A stretch of DNA of 64,000 nt from Berberis thunbergii (Eukaryota > Streptophyta > Magnoliopsida > Ranunculales > Berberidaceae), in assembly GCA_003290165.1 (NCBI GenBank), contig QNQO01000502.1:434001-498000 (forward strand), read 5' to 3'. Positions 22,201 to 31,853 of this stretch are shown here, in pieces. The translations under genes and the position numbers were made by a program. Position 1 is the first letter of the stretch. Each line of letters opens with the position of its first letter. The notes under the pieces were generated by a model. It did no database searches. It was not told the origin of the DNA and was given only the letters and a program-made list of their open reading frames with translations.

Positions 22201-24532
22201 ACTCTTTTGTGATATTAGTTATATATTCTAGTTATTATGCTTGTTTGCGTTTTGCTAAGGTTATCAATAGTGAACTTATTTTGGCTTAAAATTGACTACA
22301 CTTGGATCCAATTTGATATATGCATTGTATTTTTTATAGTTGAATTTGTTTTATTAGTTACTAGCTTCGGTAAAAAAAAAATGGTTTTACCATTGATAAC
22401 TACTATTATCAACTAATAAGTATTTTTCATTTCGCCCCCGCTCGATTAAAATCCTGGGTCCGCCCTGCTCGGTACCATTCTAGTCTAGCTTTCTTTGGAC
22501 CCGACACCAGGGATGGGCTTGATTCCAACACACTGTATGTCTAACAGCCTGCTCAACACAGGCTGCACTCTATATGTATATGGAAGTGTTGTTAACAAAA
22601 AACTACTTAGAATATAGATAACTTTATGTGTGTTTCATTTACATGAGTCTTTATGATTATTCAGCCAAGCCTCACCAGTAACTGCAAGCTCGAGTAAGGC
22701 AAAAACTCACAAACTGCTGATGCAAACAAAGATATGACACCCATACAAGACAAGGCATTTTGTTTACCATCTCTTAGTTTGGATGGCTAATATGTAATGA
22801 GATAAGAATGGAAATTGCTCATAGTATCATCATATATCCACTTAAAATGAATTTGCGGGATACATTGCATCATTTAAGTCATCTCTCCGTCACTAAACCA
22901 AATACAAATAAAACCTTCTCGTGTCAGCTCATTATAAAAACAGTCAACTTAACTAATATAGAAACATTAAAATATCTAAAACTATTGTTGAGAATGGGAT
23001 TTGAACGCATACTTGTTAAAAATAATTATCCGGAAAATAAAAACTTCTTGTGTCACCTCATTATCTAAAAGTCGGCTTCAAATAATATAAAAACATTAAA
23101 ATAGGAAAATAATTATCCGAAAAAATATAACCTTCTCGTGTTACCTGATTATACGAAAGTTGGCTTCAAATAATATAAAGCATTAAAATATATAAAATTA
23201 TAATAAAATATGAGAATAATTATTCAAAAAATATATAAGTTAGCTTCAAATAAAATATAACCTTCTCATGTCACCTGATTATACAAAAGTATGCTTCAAA
23301 TAACATAAAGCATTAAATTAAATATAAAAGTCAGCTTCAAATAAAATATAACCTTCTCGTGTCACCTAATTATACAACCGGCTTCCAATAATATTAAGCA
23401 TTAAAATATATAAAAATAAAATAATTATTTTCAAAAAATATATAAGTCGGCTTCAAATAATATAAAAACTTATGGGATTTGGGCCCTCGCCCTTTCGGAC
23501 TAGAACCTTAATCAGGTGCCTTAGACCAACTCGGCCATCTCAACTCAATGAAAGTGTAATCGCTAAAATAGCAAGATTAGCCATTCCAACTTCCAAACAG
23601 TGCATTTATTTTATTTATTTATTTATTTTGTTAAAGCATTACACATATATTAATAGAGCAAACTAGGATAAGTCATACATCGTACGGCCAACAACAACTG
23701 CCAAATTGTGAGCCTTAGTATTGATGTCTCTACTGATATAATTACATTGACATTTAGAAAGCAAAAAGAAAAAGCACCTAATATTACATAAAAGAGGATG
23801 CCAAACCCAATCCAAGACAAAAGTTGAGTTATACACAAATGCTAAATGTATATCCGCGCTATTAACATCCGTATGCCTAAGCGATACTAAACTTTATTGA
23901 ACCATTCTCCCATAAAATATGCCCATGGAAACCACCAATACACTCTGTTGCCAATATCTACAATCAATCGAGAATCAGCCCAACATGTTATTAGATGATT
24001 GCCACTATATTTGATCTAAAATGACATGCTATTTATCATTACCATATATCTATTTTGTTCTAACTAGACCAACATTTCTTATGTGCCAGTACGGTTTGTC
24101 ATCCCAAGTTAAAATTTTGCCCAGTTTCATCCACTATCCCAACCCAGGCAATTCAATAACTTTGTAGAAAGAAAAGAGGTAGGTCACTTGATCACTTTTC
24201 AATTTCCACTTTCTTACTTTAGACCAAAATGATCCATCAATTGTAAGCACTTTCTTTGAAACTATATTAGTTACTGATTCTTAAAAAACACAACTTAGGA
24301 AACATAATATGATTAATGAACCAAAACACGAGAAATTAAACTACTTTTGCAATAGGAACTTTCATTTAAACTAACAAAAAAAAAAAAAAATGAAGGAATG
24401 GAAACAAGTGACCTTTTCTTCGCGCTTGGTTTCCCGGGGATTGGGTTTGGAGTCAATGAAGATGAGCAGCTCCCTAGTCTGACGGACCAATTCCACAGGT
24501 GTCTTGGGTTTGTGCTTGAACAAACTCTTCAT
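16261..24532 (-). CDS. MO25: MO25/CAB39-like scaffold protein, 11 exons, 338 aa
   Basis: Exons in transcript order: 24532-24413, 21463-21302, 21209-21091, 20491-20417, 19861-19768, 18850-18791, 18019-17951, 17666-17568, 16859-16815, 16710-16608, 16331-16261. They sum to 1017 nt and stay in frame to TGA. The protein starts [20 protein letters not shown], contains [42 protein letters not shown] and [10 protein letters not shown], and ends EIASIELKE. This is the whole helical-repeat fold of MO25, which activates and positions germinal-centre/STE20-type kinases in polarity and cytokinesis. All introns are GT-AG except intron 9, which has a GC donor. Intron 1 (about 2.95 kb) is full of repeats. 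Length matches plant MO25 (about 340 aa). Confidence 0.93.
16813..16814 (-). other. MO25: GC splice donor of MO25 intron 9
   Basis: On the minus strand the exon ends ATTCAAG and the intron begins GCATTACC. No GT occurs close enough to keep the family-conserved junction FHVFK/LFVANQ in frame. The acceptor TTTGCAG at 16,711-16,717 is normal, so this is a GC-AG intron. Positions +3 to +6 are a poor match to the usual GCAAGT. Confidence 0.7.
18985..19128. repeat. 72-bp tandem duplication in MO25 intron 5
   Basis: AAGTCCATTATTAT starts at 18,985 and again at 19,057, and the two 72-bp units match along their length (TATCTAACCC, ATCAAATG, GTTCCCAAAT, AATGGTA) with about ten substitutions. It lies inside an intron and away from splice sites. 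Confidence 0.8.
21875..22460. repeat. Dispersed repeat in MO25 intron 1, truncated copy
   Basis: This stretch matches the reverse complement of about 61,700-62,285 over nearly its whole length. Shared words include ATATATACCATTAGC, CCTAGAACTTATCC and GATAACTACTATTATCAAC. The right edge reads CGCCCCCGCTCGATTAAAATCCTGGGTCCGCC in two parts, corresponding to the GGCGGACTCAGGATTTTA terminus of the other copy. The left edge stops abruptly near 21,875, so about 215 bp present in the other copy are missing. No coding potential is seen. Confidence 0.8.
22905..23465. repeat. Five degenerate tandem copies of an AT-rich unit
   Basis: The word CCTTCTCGTGTCACCTNATTATAC recurs in diverged form near 22,914, 23,042, 23,131, 23,261 and 23,352. 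Each copy is followed by GGCTTCAAATAATATAAAG and ATTAAAATATATAAAA. Spacing alternates roughly 130 and 90 bp. The array abuts a tRNA-Leu relic, and one unit carries GGGATTTGAACGCATAC (22,993-23,010), whose complement looks like a tRNA T-arm. The array may be a tRNA-derived repeat family. Confidence 0.65.
23464..23544 (-). pseudogene. tRNA-Leu(AAG)-like pseudogene
   Basis: The minus strand reads GTTGAGATGGCCGAGTTGG, TCTAAGGC, then an anticodon arm CTGATTAAGGTTCTAG with AAG in the loop, the extra arm GTCCGAAAGGGCG and a T-arm GAGGGCCCAAATCCCA. This is the class II tRNA-Leu layout. It looks dead: the T-loop TTC is CCC, which destroys the internal B box; the 3' acceptor strand (ATAAGTT) does not pair with the 5' GTTGAGA; and the anticodon stem has mismatches. 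It lies in MO25 intron 1, in the same orientation as the gene. Confidence 0.75.
23607..24010 (-). mobile_element. Possible 5'-truncated LINE remnant
   Basis: On the minus strand the sequence ends in a (TAAA)n-like tail (TTTATTTATTTATTTATTTT on the plus strand at about 23,608-23,630). Upstream of the tail there is a stretch reading [14 protein letters not shown], which resembles the end of a plant LINE RNase H domain (N-x-x-AD). No target duplication was identified. The assignment is tentative. Confidence 0.35.
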
Positions 24533-24872
24533 CTTCTGCTTCTTGTCAACCAGAGAGATTGTTTAGAGGGTTTTGATGGAACTGAAACAAGAGCAACAAG
24601 TGAAGAAGACAAGAGAGAGAGCTGTGATTTCAAGACCAAGTAGATAGTGACACGAGGGTCTGTTGTCTTTGGTTTGAACAACCAAATGAGCTTAACTCAT
24701 CATTTCACTTTCACAGTTTCACTTTTATATGTCAGTTTATCTTCCTGTCTTAAAAACACAAGACGATTCAAAGAATTTTGCCAGCAAATCTTTCATACAA
24801 AGTGTGTCATCTCAAATCTCAACCACAATGATTTGAATATTCAATTATACGTTGTTATTATTATTCCTACAA
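24533..24872 (-). promoter_or_regulatory. MO25: MO25 5' flank
   Basis: This is the only sequence between the MO25 start codon and the neighbouring Mutator-like element, so the proximal promoter and 5' UTR should be here. It has no obvious TATA box at the usual distance. The CTCTCTCTTGTCTTC-type tract near 24,605-24,620 (reverse strand) would lie in the leader. Confidence 0.4.
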
Positions 24873-25730
24873 GTTATTGACTTTTTAGCCTCTATTAATT
24901 CAGATGAACCTATTTGAGTGCTATTGATTATTTTAATTCAGGCTAACCCCTATTTGGCCAATGATCATTAAGTCAACTTGGTAGATTAACATATTTTTTG
25001 AAATTCATCCTTTACCCCTCATCAACAAGTGCCAAGCACATGTTTATTTCCCTTTCCCCCTATTTTTATCTTTTATCTTAATGAACCTTGGTTTACTTGC
25101 TATTTGTTGAGTCGAGAGAGAGAGAAAAAATCACAACATGTTAAAGAAAGAGACTGCAATTGGAGCTGAGGAACATCAAAGCATAGCCGGTGGATACGTC
25201 GGTGTTGGTGGAGAGGTACGTAAATGTTGTATTTTGTGTATTTAACTTCATTGTTGGTTGAACTGTGCGAAAATCAGTTTGAAGAAGATGAGTACCAAAT
25301 GGAAAATTTATAAATTATGTGGGGGTAAAAAAAAAAATAATGTAGTTTTTTTTTATAAAGAATTATGTGTAAAATTATTATTTAATTGACTTGCTTTGTT
25401 TGTGAATGGTCAGGATATTTGTCATATTGTATAACCTAGAAGGTTACACTTCTACTTGTCATTGGTATACAGTGTGTGTGGGGCAAATCGATGTCTTGGA
25501 TTGATGTGGTTGATGACTTCGGACGAACTACTAACATTAGGTAAGAAGTACTTACAATGTTAATTCCCATCTTGTGGCAAGTTTAAGTGGCTGAAATATT
25601 TGATGAATGAGGTTGAGGAAATTATCACTGATTGTAACGGAAAGTTTATCAATGTTGGAGGATGGTCTACTTTGAGTGACATCTTGAATGTATGTTTTCT
25701 GTGTGATTTAGATGGTCACTGGTATAAAGA

Positions 25731-25870
25731 ATGTCCTTGAAAAAGTACCCAGTATCCGAAAGGATGCTCAACACCAAAGAAACTATTGAAATCCACCAAA
25801 CATGGAGTCTAGGTAAGAGGTTCTTCGTGTGCAATAAATATGGTAGTTTCAACTGGTTAGAAGACTATTT
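25731..25870 (+). pseudogene. GRF-type zinc-finger-like remnant
   Basis: A short open stretch encodes TWSLGKRFFVCNKYGSFNWL. The pattern W..GKRF..C.....F.W resembles the GRF zinc finger found in plant nuclease and transposon-associated proteins, where the consensus has N-P-G-R-R-F, C and F-x-W. The upstream Cys pair is not evident and the frame is short. It lies inside the Mutator-like element, so it could be a captured gene piece or part of the original element protein. Confidence 0.35.
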
Positions 25871-25967
25871 GAAAGCAGATAAGGCAACTCCGACACCAAA
25901 TATAAATGTACGTGTAAAGGTCAATGTTGAAATGAAAATGGAATTGAAAGACTTTTGTGTTGAGTTT

Positions 25968-26655
25968 TGATGCAGTCGATTTTCGCTCCCTATTTGACCT
26001 TGACCTACTGACCTGCACAAGGGATGCACGTTAGCCACATACCACCCTTGTGTGGTGGCTGATGACACTCCGATGCTAAAGTCAAACAAAGATATGAGGA
26101 AGGCTTAATGTTGTAAACAAGGAATTTGTAGCGTACATTTGTTCACCAACCTCATGTCTTATTTATAATGCTGGAATCCTGGTTCGACCAGGCCATCGTG
26201 AGAATGAGGTATTCTTGGAGATCATTATCTAATTAGGAGTCGTCTTGAGGAGAAGTTTTTTTGTTAAATCTGTGCTCCTAAATACGCGAGAGTGGTTTTC
26301 AACTGGAGTGTTGTCCATAGATGAGAGTTTTTATGTATGATGCATATTCTGGTATTTGCTTCCTAGTTGAAAATAAGGTGCTACTAGCTTGCTCGTCCGA
26401 AGATGATCTCTGAGATATTTGCCTCAATAGTTCTTATGGGTATTGGAGATGGCTATGAGACGTGTGGGCTTAGCAGACTGTAGTAATTTGGGTCCATCTT
26501 GTGGACTGCGCTACGTGGTCTTGATGCTGCTTGGGTTGGATCAATGCTGGGTTGACGCCTAGGCCTGTTATTCCTTGAGATCATCATGACATGTGTACGA
26601 TGTAGGAGAGATGACGTTTCGGTGTATAATCGAGTTCTATAGTAAGCTTGTAACA
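25968..26655 (-). repeat. Solo gypsy-type LTR nested in the Mutator-like element
   Basis: The segment starts TGATGCAG and ends CTTGTAACA on the plus strand, so in its own orientation it reads TGTTACAAG...CTGCATCA. A TATA box (TTATAAATAAG) lies on the minus strand near 26,158-26,170. The GGAGTGTCATCAGCCACCAC...GGTGG hairpin motif is near 26,050-26,075. The flanks AGTTT (25,963-25,967) and ATTTT (26,656-26,660) match at four of five bases, as for an old 5-bp target duplication. No internal retrotransposon sequence is present, so this is a solo LTR. Confidence 0.65.
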
Positions 26656-26789
26656 ATTTTTTTTTGAATTTATCGGCAAATAATGTAATAGTAGTAAAAA
26701 TTGGTTTACGTATGTAATGAAGTTCAATAGTAATCTAATGAAGTTTACCCTACAAATGTTTGTTATTTGGGTTGTTAGGTCGATAAAAC

Positions 26790-27360
26790 TTCACAAATGT
26801 AATGCAACATAAATGTAATACAACTTGCGATGCAATGGATGCCAATGCAATGTAGTGACAGTGTCAATACCCTGCAATGCAATGACAATGATCAATATTA
26901 TGACAATGATTAATACCATGCAATGCAATGAAAAATTAAAAAAAAAATTGAAATGAACAACCTGCCGCACAACCCCAAAATAATGATCAATCTGTTAGAC
27001 TGATAGGGATCAATACAATTAACAACCTGAAACATACATACCTGCCAATGAAATGAACAATTTGCCCAAAAACAGTGATTAACCATTGAACCAACTTGCT
27101 AAACACAATGCAATAAACAACCTGGCATTGAACAGCTCTGAACATAATACAATTAACCATTGAACCAGTATACAATGCAATACTCTGCCAACACACAATG
27201 CAATAAATAGTAATCAATACCCTGTAACTGAATCGTTGAACTAATGTATTGTTTACATACTAAACCATTGTTTCTTGTCTTACATCAGATTTTCAGTTAG
27301 TCTTACATCAGAACTTGTAAAAACCATTGTTACATGCTAAATGATGATCAATACCCTAAC
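26790..27360. repeat. CAATGCAATG-rich degenerate repeat
   Basis: The words AATGCAATG, CAATGATCAATA, AACAACCTG and CCATTGAACCA recur many times without a fixed period. The stretch lies just inside the right arm of the Mutator-like element. It has no coding potential. Confidence 0.6.
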
Positions 27361-27894
27361 AAACAATGCAAGTCAATTAAAAAAATAATTTTTACACATT
27401 ATTCTTTAACAAAAAAAAATACACATAATTCTTTTTTTGACCCGCACATAATTTCTAAATTTTCCATTTGGTACCCATATTCCCCAAACTAATTTTTGCA
27501 CAGTTCAACCAACAGCAAAGTGAAATCTACAAAATACAGTATTTACTTACCTCTCCACCAACAATGACGTGTCCACCGGCTATGCTTTGATGTTCCTTAG
27601 CTCTGATTGTAGTCTCTCAGATTGTGGCTCTCTCTCTCTTTCTCAACTCAACAAATTGTAAGTAAACCAGTAAGAGTTTGTTGGGGAAGGGAAATGGGGG
27701 GAAAATGGAAGTAAACATGTGTTTGGCACGTGCTGTTGAGGGGTAAAAGAGAAATTAAAAAGTTGATGTTTTCTGCTAGTCAATCGAGTTGACTTAATGG
27801 CCAAGGGCCAAAATGGGGGTTAGACTGAATTTAAATAATCATTGACACCCAACTAAGATTTAATATAAATTAACAGGGCTAAAAGGTAAATAAC

Positions 27895-29273
27895 TCAATT
27901 ATTATTATTATTATTATAGAACACTACCATCCCTACTTTCTGAAGCATACAATCACATTTATGAAGAACACCACAAATTACTGAATGGCACAACCAATAA
28001 AAACAAAAATAACACCCACCACCACTGCACCGTTTTGCTCCGCCTAACTGCCTCTTTTCTCCTTATCCTATTTTCTTCTCATCTCCTTTCCCCTCATCTC
28101 CTTTCATGTTCTTCTTTTCCATTGTCGGCGTCACCACCCTCTCACGCCTCCTTATTCTTCTTTAATTTTTTCCTGCCCTTGAGCAGATTCGTGTGGCTGA
28201 GAAGAGAAGAGGAAGAAGAAAAAATGAGAAGAAGAATAAAAAGAAGAAGAAACAAAAAAAAAGGAAGAGAGGAAAGGTGGTGGCGGAGTGGTGCGGCCAG
28301 TCAAAGGTGGTGAGAGGGTGGTGCTACTGCATTGTTGCTGTGAAGAGAAAAGAAAAGGTGGAGAAGAAGATGAACAATGGTGAGAGAACATCTTATATTC
28401 AGCATATCAAAAAAAGGGTGGTGTTGTGCTTCAGCAGAAGTGGTGGTGTCAAAAAGTCACTGCCTTATCACTATTGTGCATATCAAGACAAACAATTTTT
28501 TTTTTTTTGGAATTTCCTTTCTATGCAATTTTCAAGTAGCCACAAATTTACTGGCAAATTTAGTTAACACCCGTTTTTATAAATCAAAATATCAAAATAC
28601 TCTCATCTCGAGCTCGCTATATATATATATATATATATATTTTTTTAATAGTGTTCAGATTCAGGCTTTACTTTTTATAGTTTTCACAAGGTTTTTTTTT
28701 TTAGCATTCCACACTAAGCACTCAGTCATCAACACTAAATGCTAAGCATCTCCTTGATGCTAATTAAATTGTTTTGAATTTAGAACCTATTAAGAATTTA
28801 TGATTATAAGTAAATCAAACATTTGGTCAAAGTGAACAATTTCTTACTAAAGTTTTGATAAAAAACAAAAAAAGAACGTTACCAAAGTGTTTAAGCTTGG
28901 ATTTATCTTTCCCATAAAAGTAACTTATTTTTTATGTTGGATGTAATAGGAGAGTCTCATTTGTTCATGGCAATAAGAAATTTTTTTTTAATCCCTTAGC
29001 CCATTCCACACCAAATGCCATCCATATGTTTAAACCCTTGATCCGTGATGCCATCCATCAAAAGCCTACCAACTAGCTAGTAACAATAAGATTTAGACTT
29101 GAACATAAATGATAAATATATAAGTATTGAACCATGATGGTATGTCTATTCTCTAACGAGAATTGGTGCCCGTAGTGTAACTATGTCCTGTGTATTGAGA
29201 ATTATGGAATTGCCCATGTTTTTGTGTGCAAATTTCACAAGTTGGCTACGAATGGGATGACCTTCTTGCATGC
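27895..29273. other. Intergenic DNA between the Mutator-like element and the copia insertion
   Basis: The stretch begins with (ATT)n at 27,897-27,919. A purine-rich region at 28,190-28,380 gives long but low-complexity Lys/Glu/Arg-rich frames, which I do not regard as genes. At 28,435-28,465 GGTGTCAAAAAGTCACTGCC resembles, in mirror image, the terminus of the gag-resident Mutator-like element and may be an orphan end of a related copy. No gene is supported. Confidence 0.5.
28618..28641. repeat. (TA)n microsatellite
   Basis: An uninterrupted run of about 12 TA dinucleotides is followed by a T run. Confidence 0.95.
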
Positions 29274-29278
29274 ATAGG

Positions 29279-29502
29279 TATTGAGAATATATTACGAATA
29301 TCCTGATTGATTGGGAATATTTGTATTAGGAAAGTTGCTTATAGAGTCAATATTGTATAATAGTTTTAAGGAAATTAGCAGATTATATTGTGAATATTCT
29401 CACAATATTCTCTGGATTAGTTTGTATATAAACAGGTGATTGTGAATGAGAAAGATAACACAATACACACAAATCATTTCCTTTGTGTCTAACAATTTAT
29501 CA
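29279..29502 (+). repeat. Copia 5' LTR
   Basis: It begins TATTGAGAATAT and ends AATTTATCA. A TATA-like TTTGTATATAAACAGG at about 29,429-29,444 is the probable promoter. It is directly followed by the primer-binding site and preceded by the ATAGG target duplication. Confidence 0.95.
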
Positions 29503-29515
29503 TGGTATCAGAGCC
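29503..29515 (+). promoter_or_regulatory. Copia primer-binding site
   Basis: TGGTATCAGAGCC follows the 5' LTR without a gap. It is the standard complement of the 3' end of initiator-methionine tRNA used by plant Ty1/copia elements to prime minus-strand DNA synthesis. Confidence 0.9.
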
Positions 29516-30464
29516 AGTCATACGAGTATCATAAAGGGAGAACAGGTACTTGATCGAAACCTCTTTGAATGAAAAGGGTTTCTTTGAATAAGAAGGAACG
29601 CAGAAGAAGAACCTCGGCCAGATCGACGAACCTGTGCGATTCAGATCTGAACTGATTCAGATCTGATTGAAACTCTAATCGATCCTGATCGAAGTTCCAG
29701 GAACCTGATCGATCCTAATCGATTCTAATCGATCCTAATCGAAAAACCGAACCTTTCGGCTTCCATTGCCGAACTAAACTGAACCTTCCTTACCCTGTCT
29801 ATGTAGAAGAGAAGAAACCACCATCGACCATCATCATCAAACCAACATAGATCATCATCGCCATCAGAAATCATCTCGATCATACAAAGATCAATTCATC
29901 ATCATACAAAGATCAATCACTGATCAATCATCATCGTTGAGCAATCTTCATCAACATTGAAATCTAACCGGTCATTCGGTGCAATCGAACCGATCATCAG
30001 ATCCATCAACACAGATCGATGAACTCATATCATTTCTGATATTCAACAATATTACACAACAATAAGGCCACCATCAAGCATAAATCGAACACCATCAATC
30101 TCCTCGCCTTGGTCATCACCAGCTATTAACAGAAACGTGAAGAAGTGGAAGAAGACGTGAAGAAACCACAGACTCCTTTCTCTGTCTTCTTCCTCTCATT
30201 TCTCTGTCTCAGCGAGAAGAGATCAGCAGAAGCAGCTTTCCTTCTTTCTGCGTTTCTCTGTAATTTTTTTTTTGTTTCTCTGTTTGTGTAATGCATCAGT
30301 AAAAGAAAGAAAAGAAACGAAAAAAAAAAAAAACATCTCTGTTTCTCTGCGTGAGGAGCAGTCAGAGCTGTAGCTTTACTTCTTTCTGCGGTATTTTGAA
30401 AATTTTTTCTGTACAACTTTGATACTTTCTGTGGCGGTTTGAGATTTCTCTGTGAACACCGCTC

Positions 30465-31853
30465 ATGGCTGGCGGTGCCAACGCTGCTCAGACAAGTTCT
30501 TCTGGGGCAGAAGTGACTGAGACAAATGCATCTCCACTGCCCGGGCTGAATACCACCCAGTGGCAGACACTTCTCCAAATGCTGGGCGGGTCAAAATCCG
30601 CAACGACCGATAAGATGATTGGTATGCCTTGGATTATTGACACGGGAGCTTCGAATCACATGACTGGCACGATCGGGGATCTCCGTGACTTAAGGGAAAT
30701 TGCTCAATGTCCCGTGGGATTGCCAGATGGGAGTAGCGCTATCGCCACTAAGGAGGGGACGATCCTTCTTGACAGAAATTTCTGTTTGCAAAATGTTCTT
30801 TATGTGCCAGGGCTAACTTGCAATTTAATTTCTGTGTCGCAATTGACTGATCATTATAACTGTTTTGTCCAATTCACTAATGATCTGTGTCGCAATTACT
30901 GTTTTGGTGAACGACGCGATGGACTCTATTACTTCCGGGGGCTGCCACAGGTTCACGCAATAAAGGCCAATAGTGCGGTGTCTCTTGATCTATGGCACCA
31001 GCGACTGGGTCATCCATCTCTACAGGTAACAAAGTTAGTTCTCGACGTCAGTTTTAGTGAAAAGAAAAATCGCTTGAATAAAAACTGTGACGTCTGCCAG
31101 AGGGCAAAGCAAAGTAGAGATAAGTTTCCTGTTAGTGAACATAAAGCTTCGACTATTTTTGAACTTATTCACATTGATTTATGGGGACCTTATCGAACAA
31201 CTTCTTCTTGTGGTGCTTCTTATTTTTTGACCATTGTTGATGATTTTTCCCGTGCTGTATGGATTTATTTACTTGTTGATAAGAAAGAGGTCTCCCGTAC
31301 TCTTCAAATGTTTTTCTCGATGGTTAAGAGACAATTTGATAAAGAGGTAAAAATTTTGAGGAGTGATAACGGCACTGAATTCACTTGCCTGCGACAATAT
31401 TTTCTTGATCATGGGATTGTTTTTCAAACGTTCTGTGTGGGAACACCTCAACAAAATGGACGGGTTGAACGGAAACACCAACATATTTTGAACGTAGCTC
31501 GGGCGCTGCGTTTTCAGGGCTCTCTTCCTATTGAATTTTGGGGAGAATGTGTGTTGACGGCTGGATACTTGATAAATAAGACTCCCTCCTTGGTCTTGAA
31601 TGGGAAAACACCTTATAGTGTCTTGTATGGCAGCACACCAACTTACGATCACTTGCGCATTATGGGGTCCTTGTGTTATGCGCATGTGCAGACGGGGGAT
31701 AAGTTTGCCAGTAGAAGTCGAAGGTGCGTCTTTGTTGGGTACCCTTATGGAAAAAAAGGGTGGCGTTTGTATGACTTGGAGAAACAAGATTTCTTTGTTT
31801 CTCGTAATGTTGTATTCTCGGAAGGAGTTTTTCCCTTTGCAGATAAATTTTAA
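30465..31853 (+). pseudogene. Copia protease-integrase open frame lacking most of gag
   Basis: A 462-codon frame starts MAGGANAAQTSSSG. At about residue 64 it has the protease active site WIIDTGASNHM, then the GAG-pre-integrase His/Cys region (LWHQRLGHPS and CDVCQRAKQ), then the integrase core with acidic residues in HIDLWGP, LRSDNGTEF and GRVERKH. The UBN2-type gag domain and CCHC knuckle that should precede the protease are absent: 960 bp of leader joins almost directly to the protease-proximal region. The frame ends at TAA 31,851-31,853 just after a T run, so a one-base shift there probably causes the stop. Confidence 0.9.

Larger units (their letters stand above)
24873..27894. mobile_element. 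Mutator-like element with long (about 530-bp) inverted termini
   Basis: The left arm (24,873-25,401) and right arm (27,361-27,894) are reverse complements with scattered differences. Landmarks shared in mirror image include AACATCAAAGCATAGCCGGTGG, split here as AACATCAAAGCATAG and CCGGTGG, then GTTGGTGGAGAGGTA, GGTTGAACTGTGC, ACCAAATGGAAAATTTA and AATTGACTTGC. The termini begin GTTATT(G/T)AC(T/C)TTTTAGCC. Long terminal inverted repeats of this size are typical of Mutator-like elements. No clean 9-bp target duplication remains; simple ATT repeats flank the right end. The interior holds a zinc-finger remnant, a nested solo LTR and a CAATG-rich repeat. No intact transposase is seen. Confidence 0.75.

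Noticed and set aside
23464..23544. A functional tRNA-Leu gene
   Set aside because: The T-loop TTC is replaced by CCC, the acceptor strands do not pair and there are stem mismatches. It is a relic.
28035..28745. Overlapping open frames, Lys/Glu/Arg-rich on one strand and Ser/Phe-rich on the other
   Set aside because: They come from a purine-rich low-complexity tract and a T-rich stretch. There are no domains, splice sites or family similarity.
31269..31787. 172-codon frame antisense to copia integrase
   Set aside because: Shadow of the integrase coding sequence.
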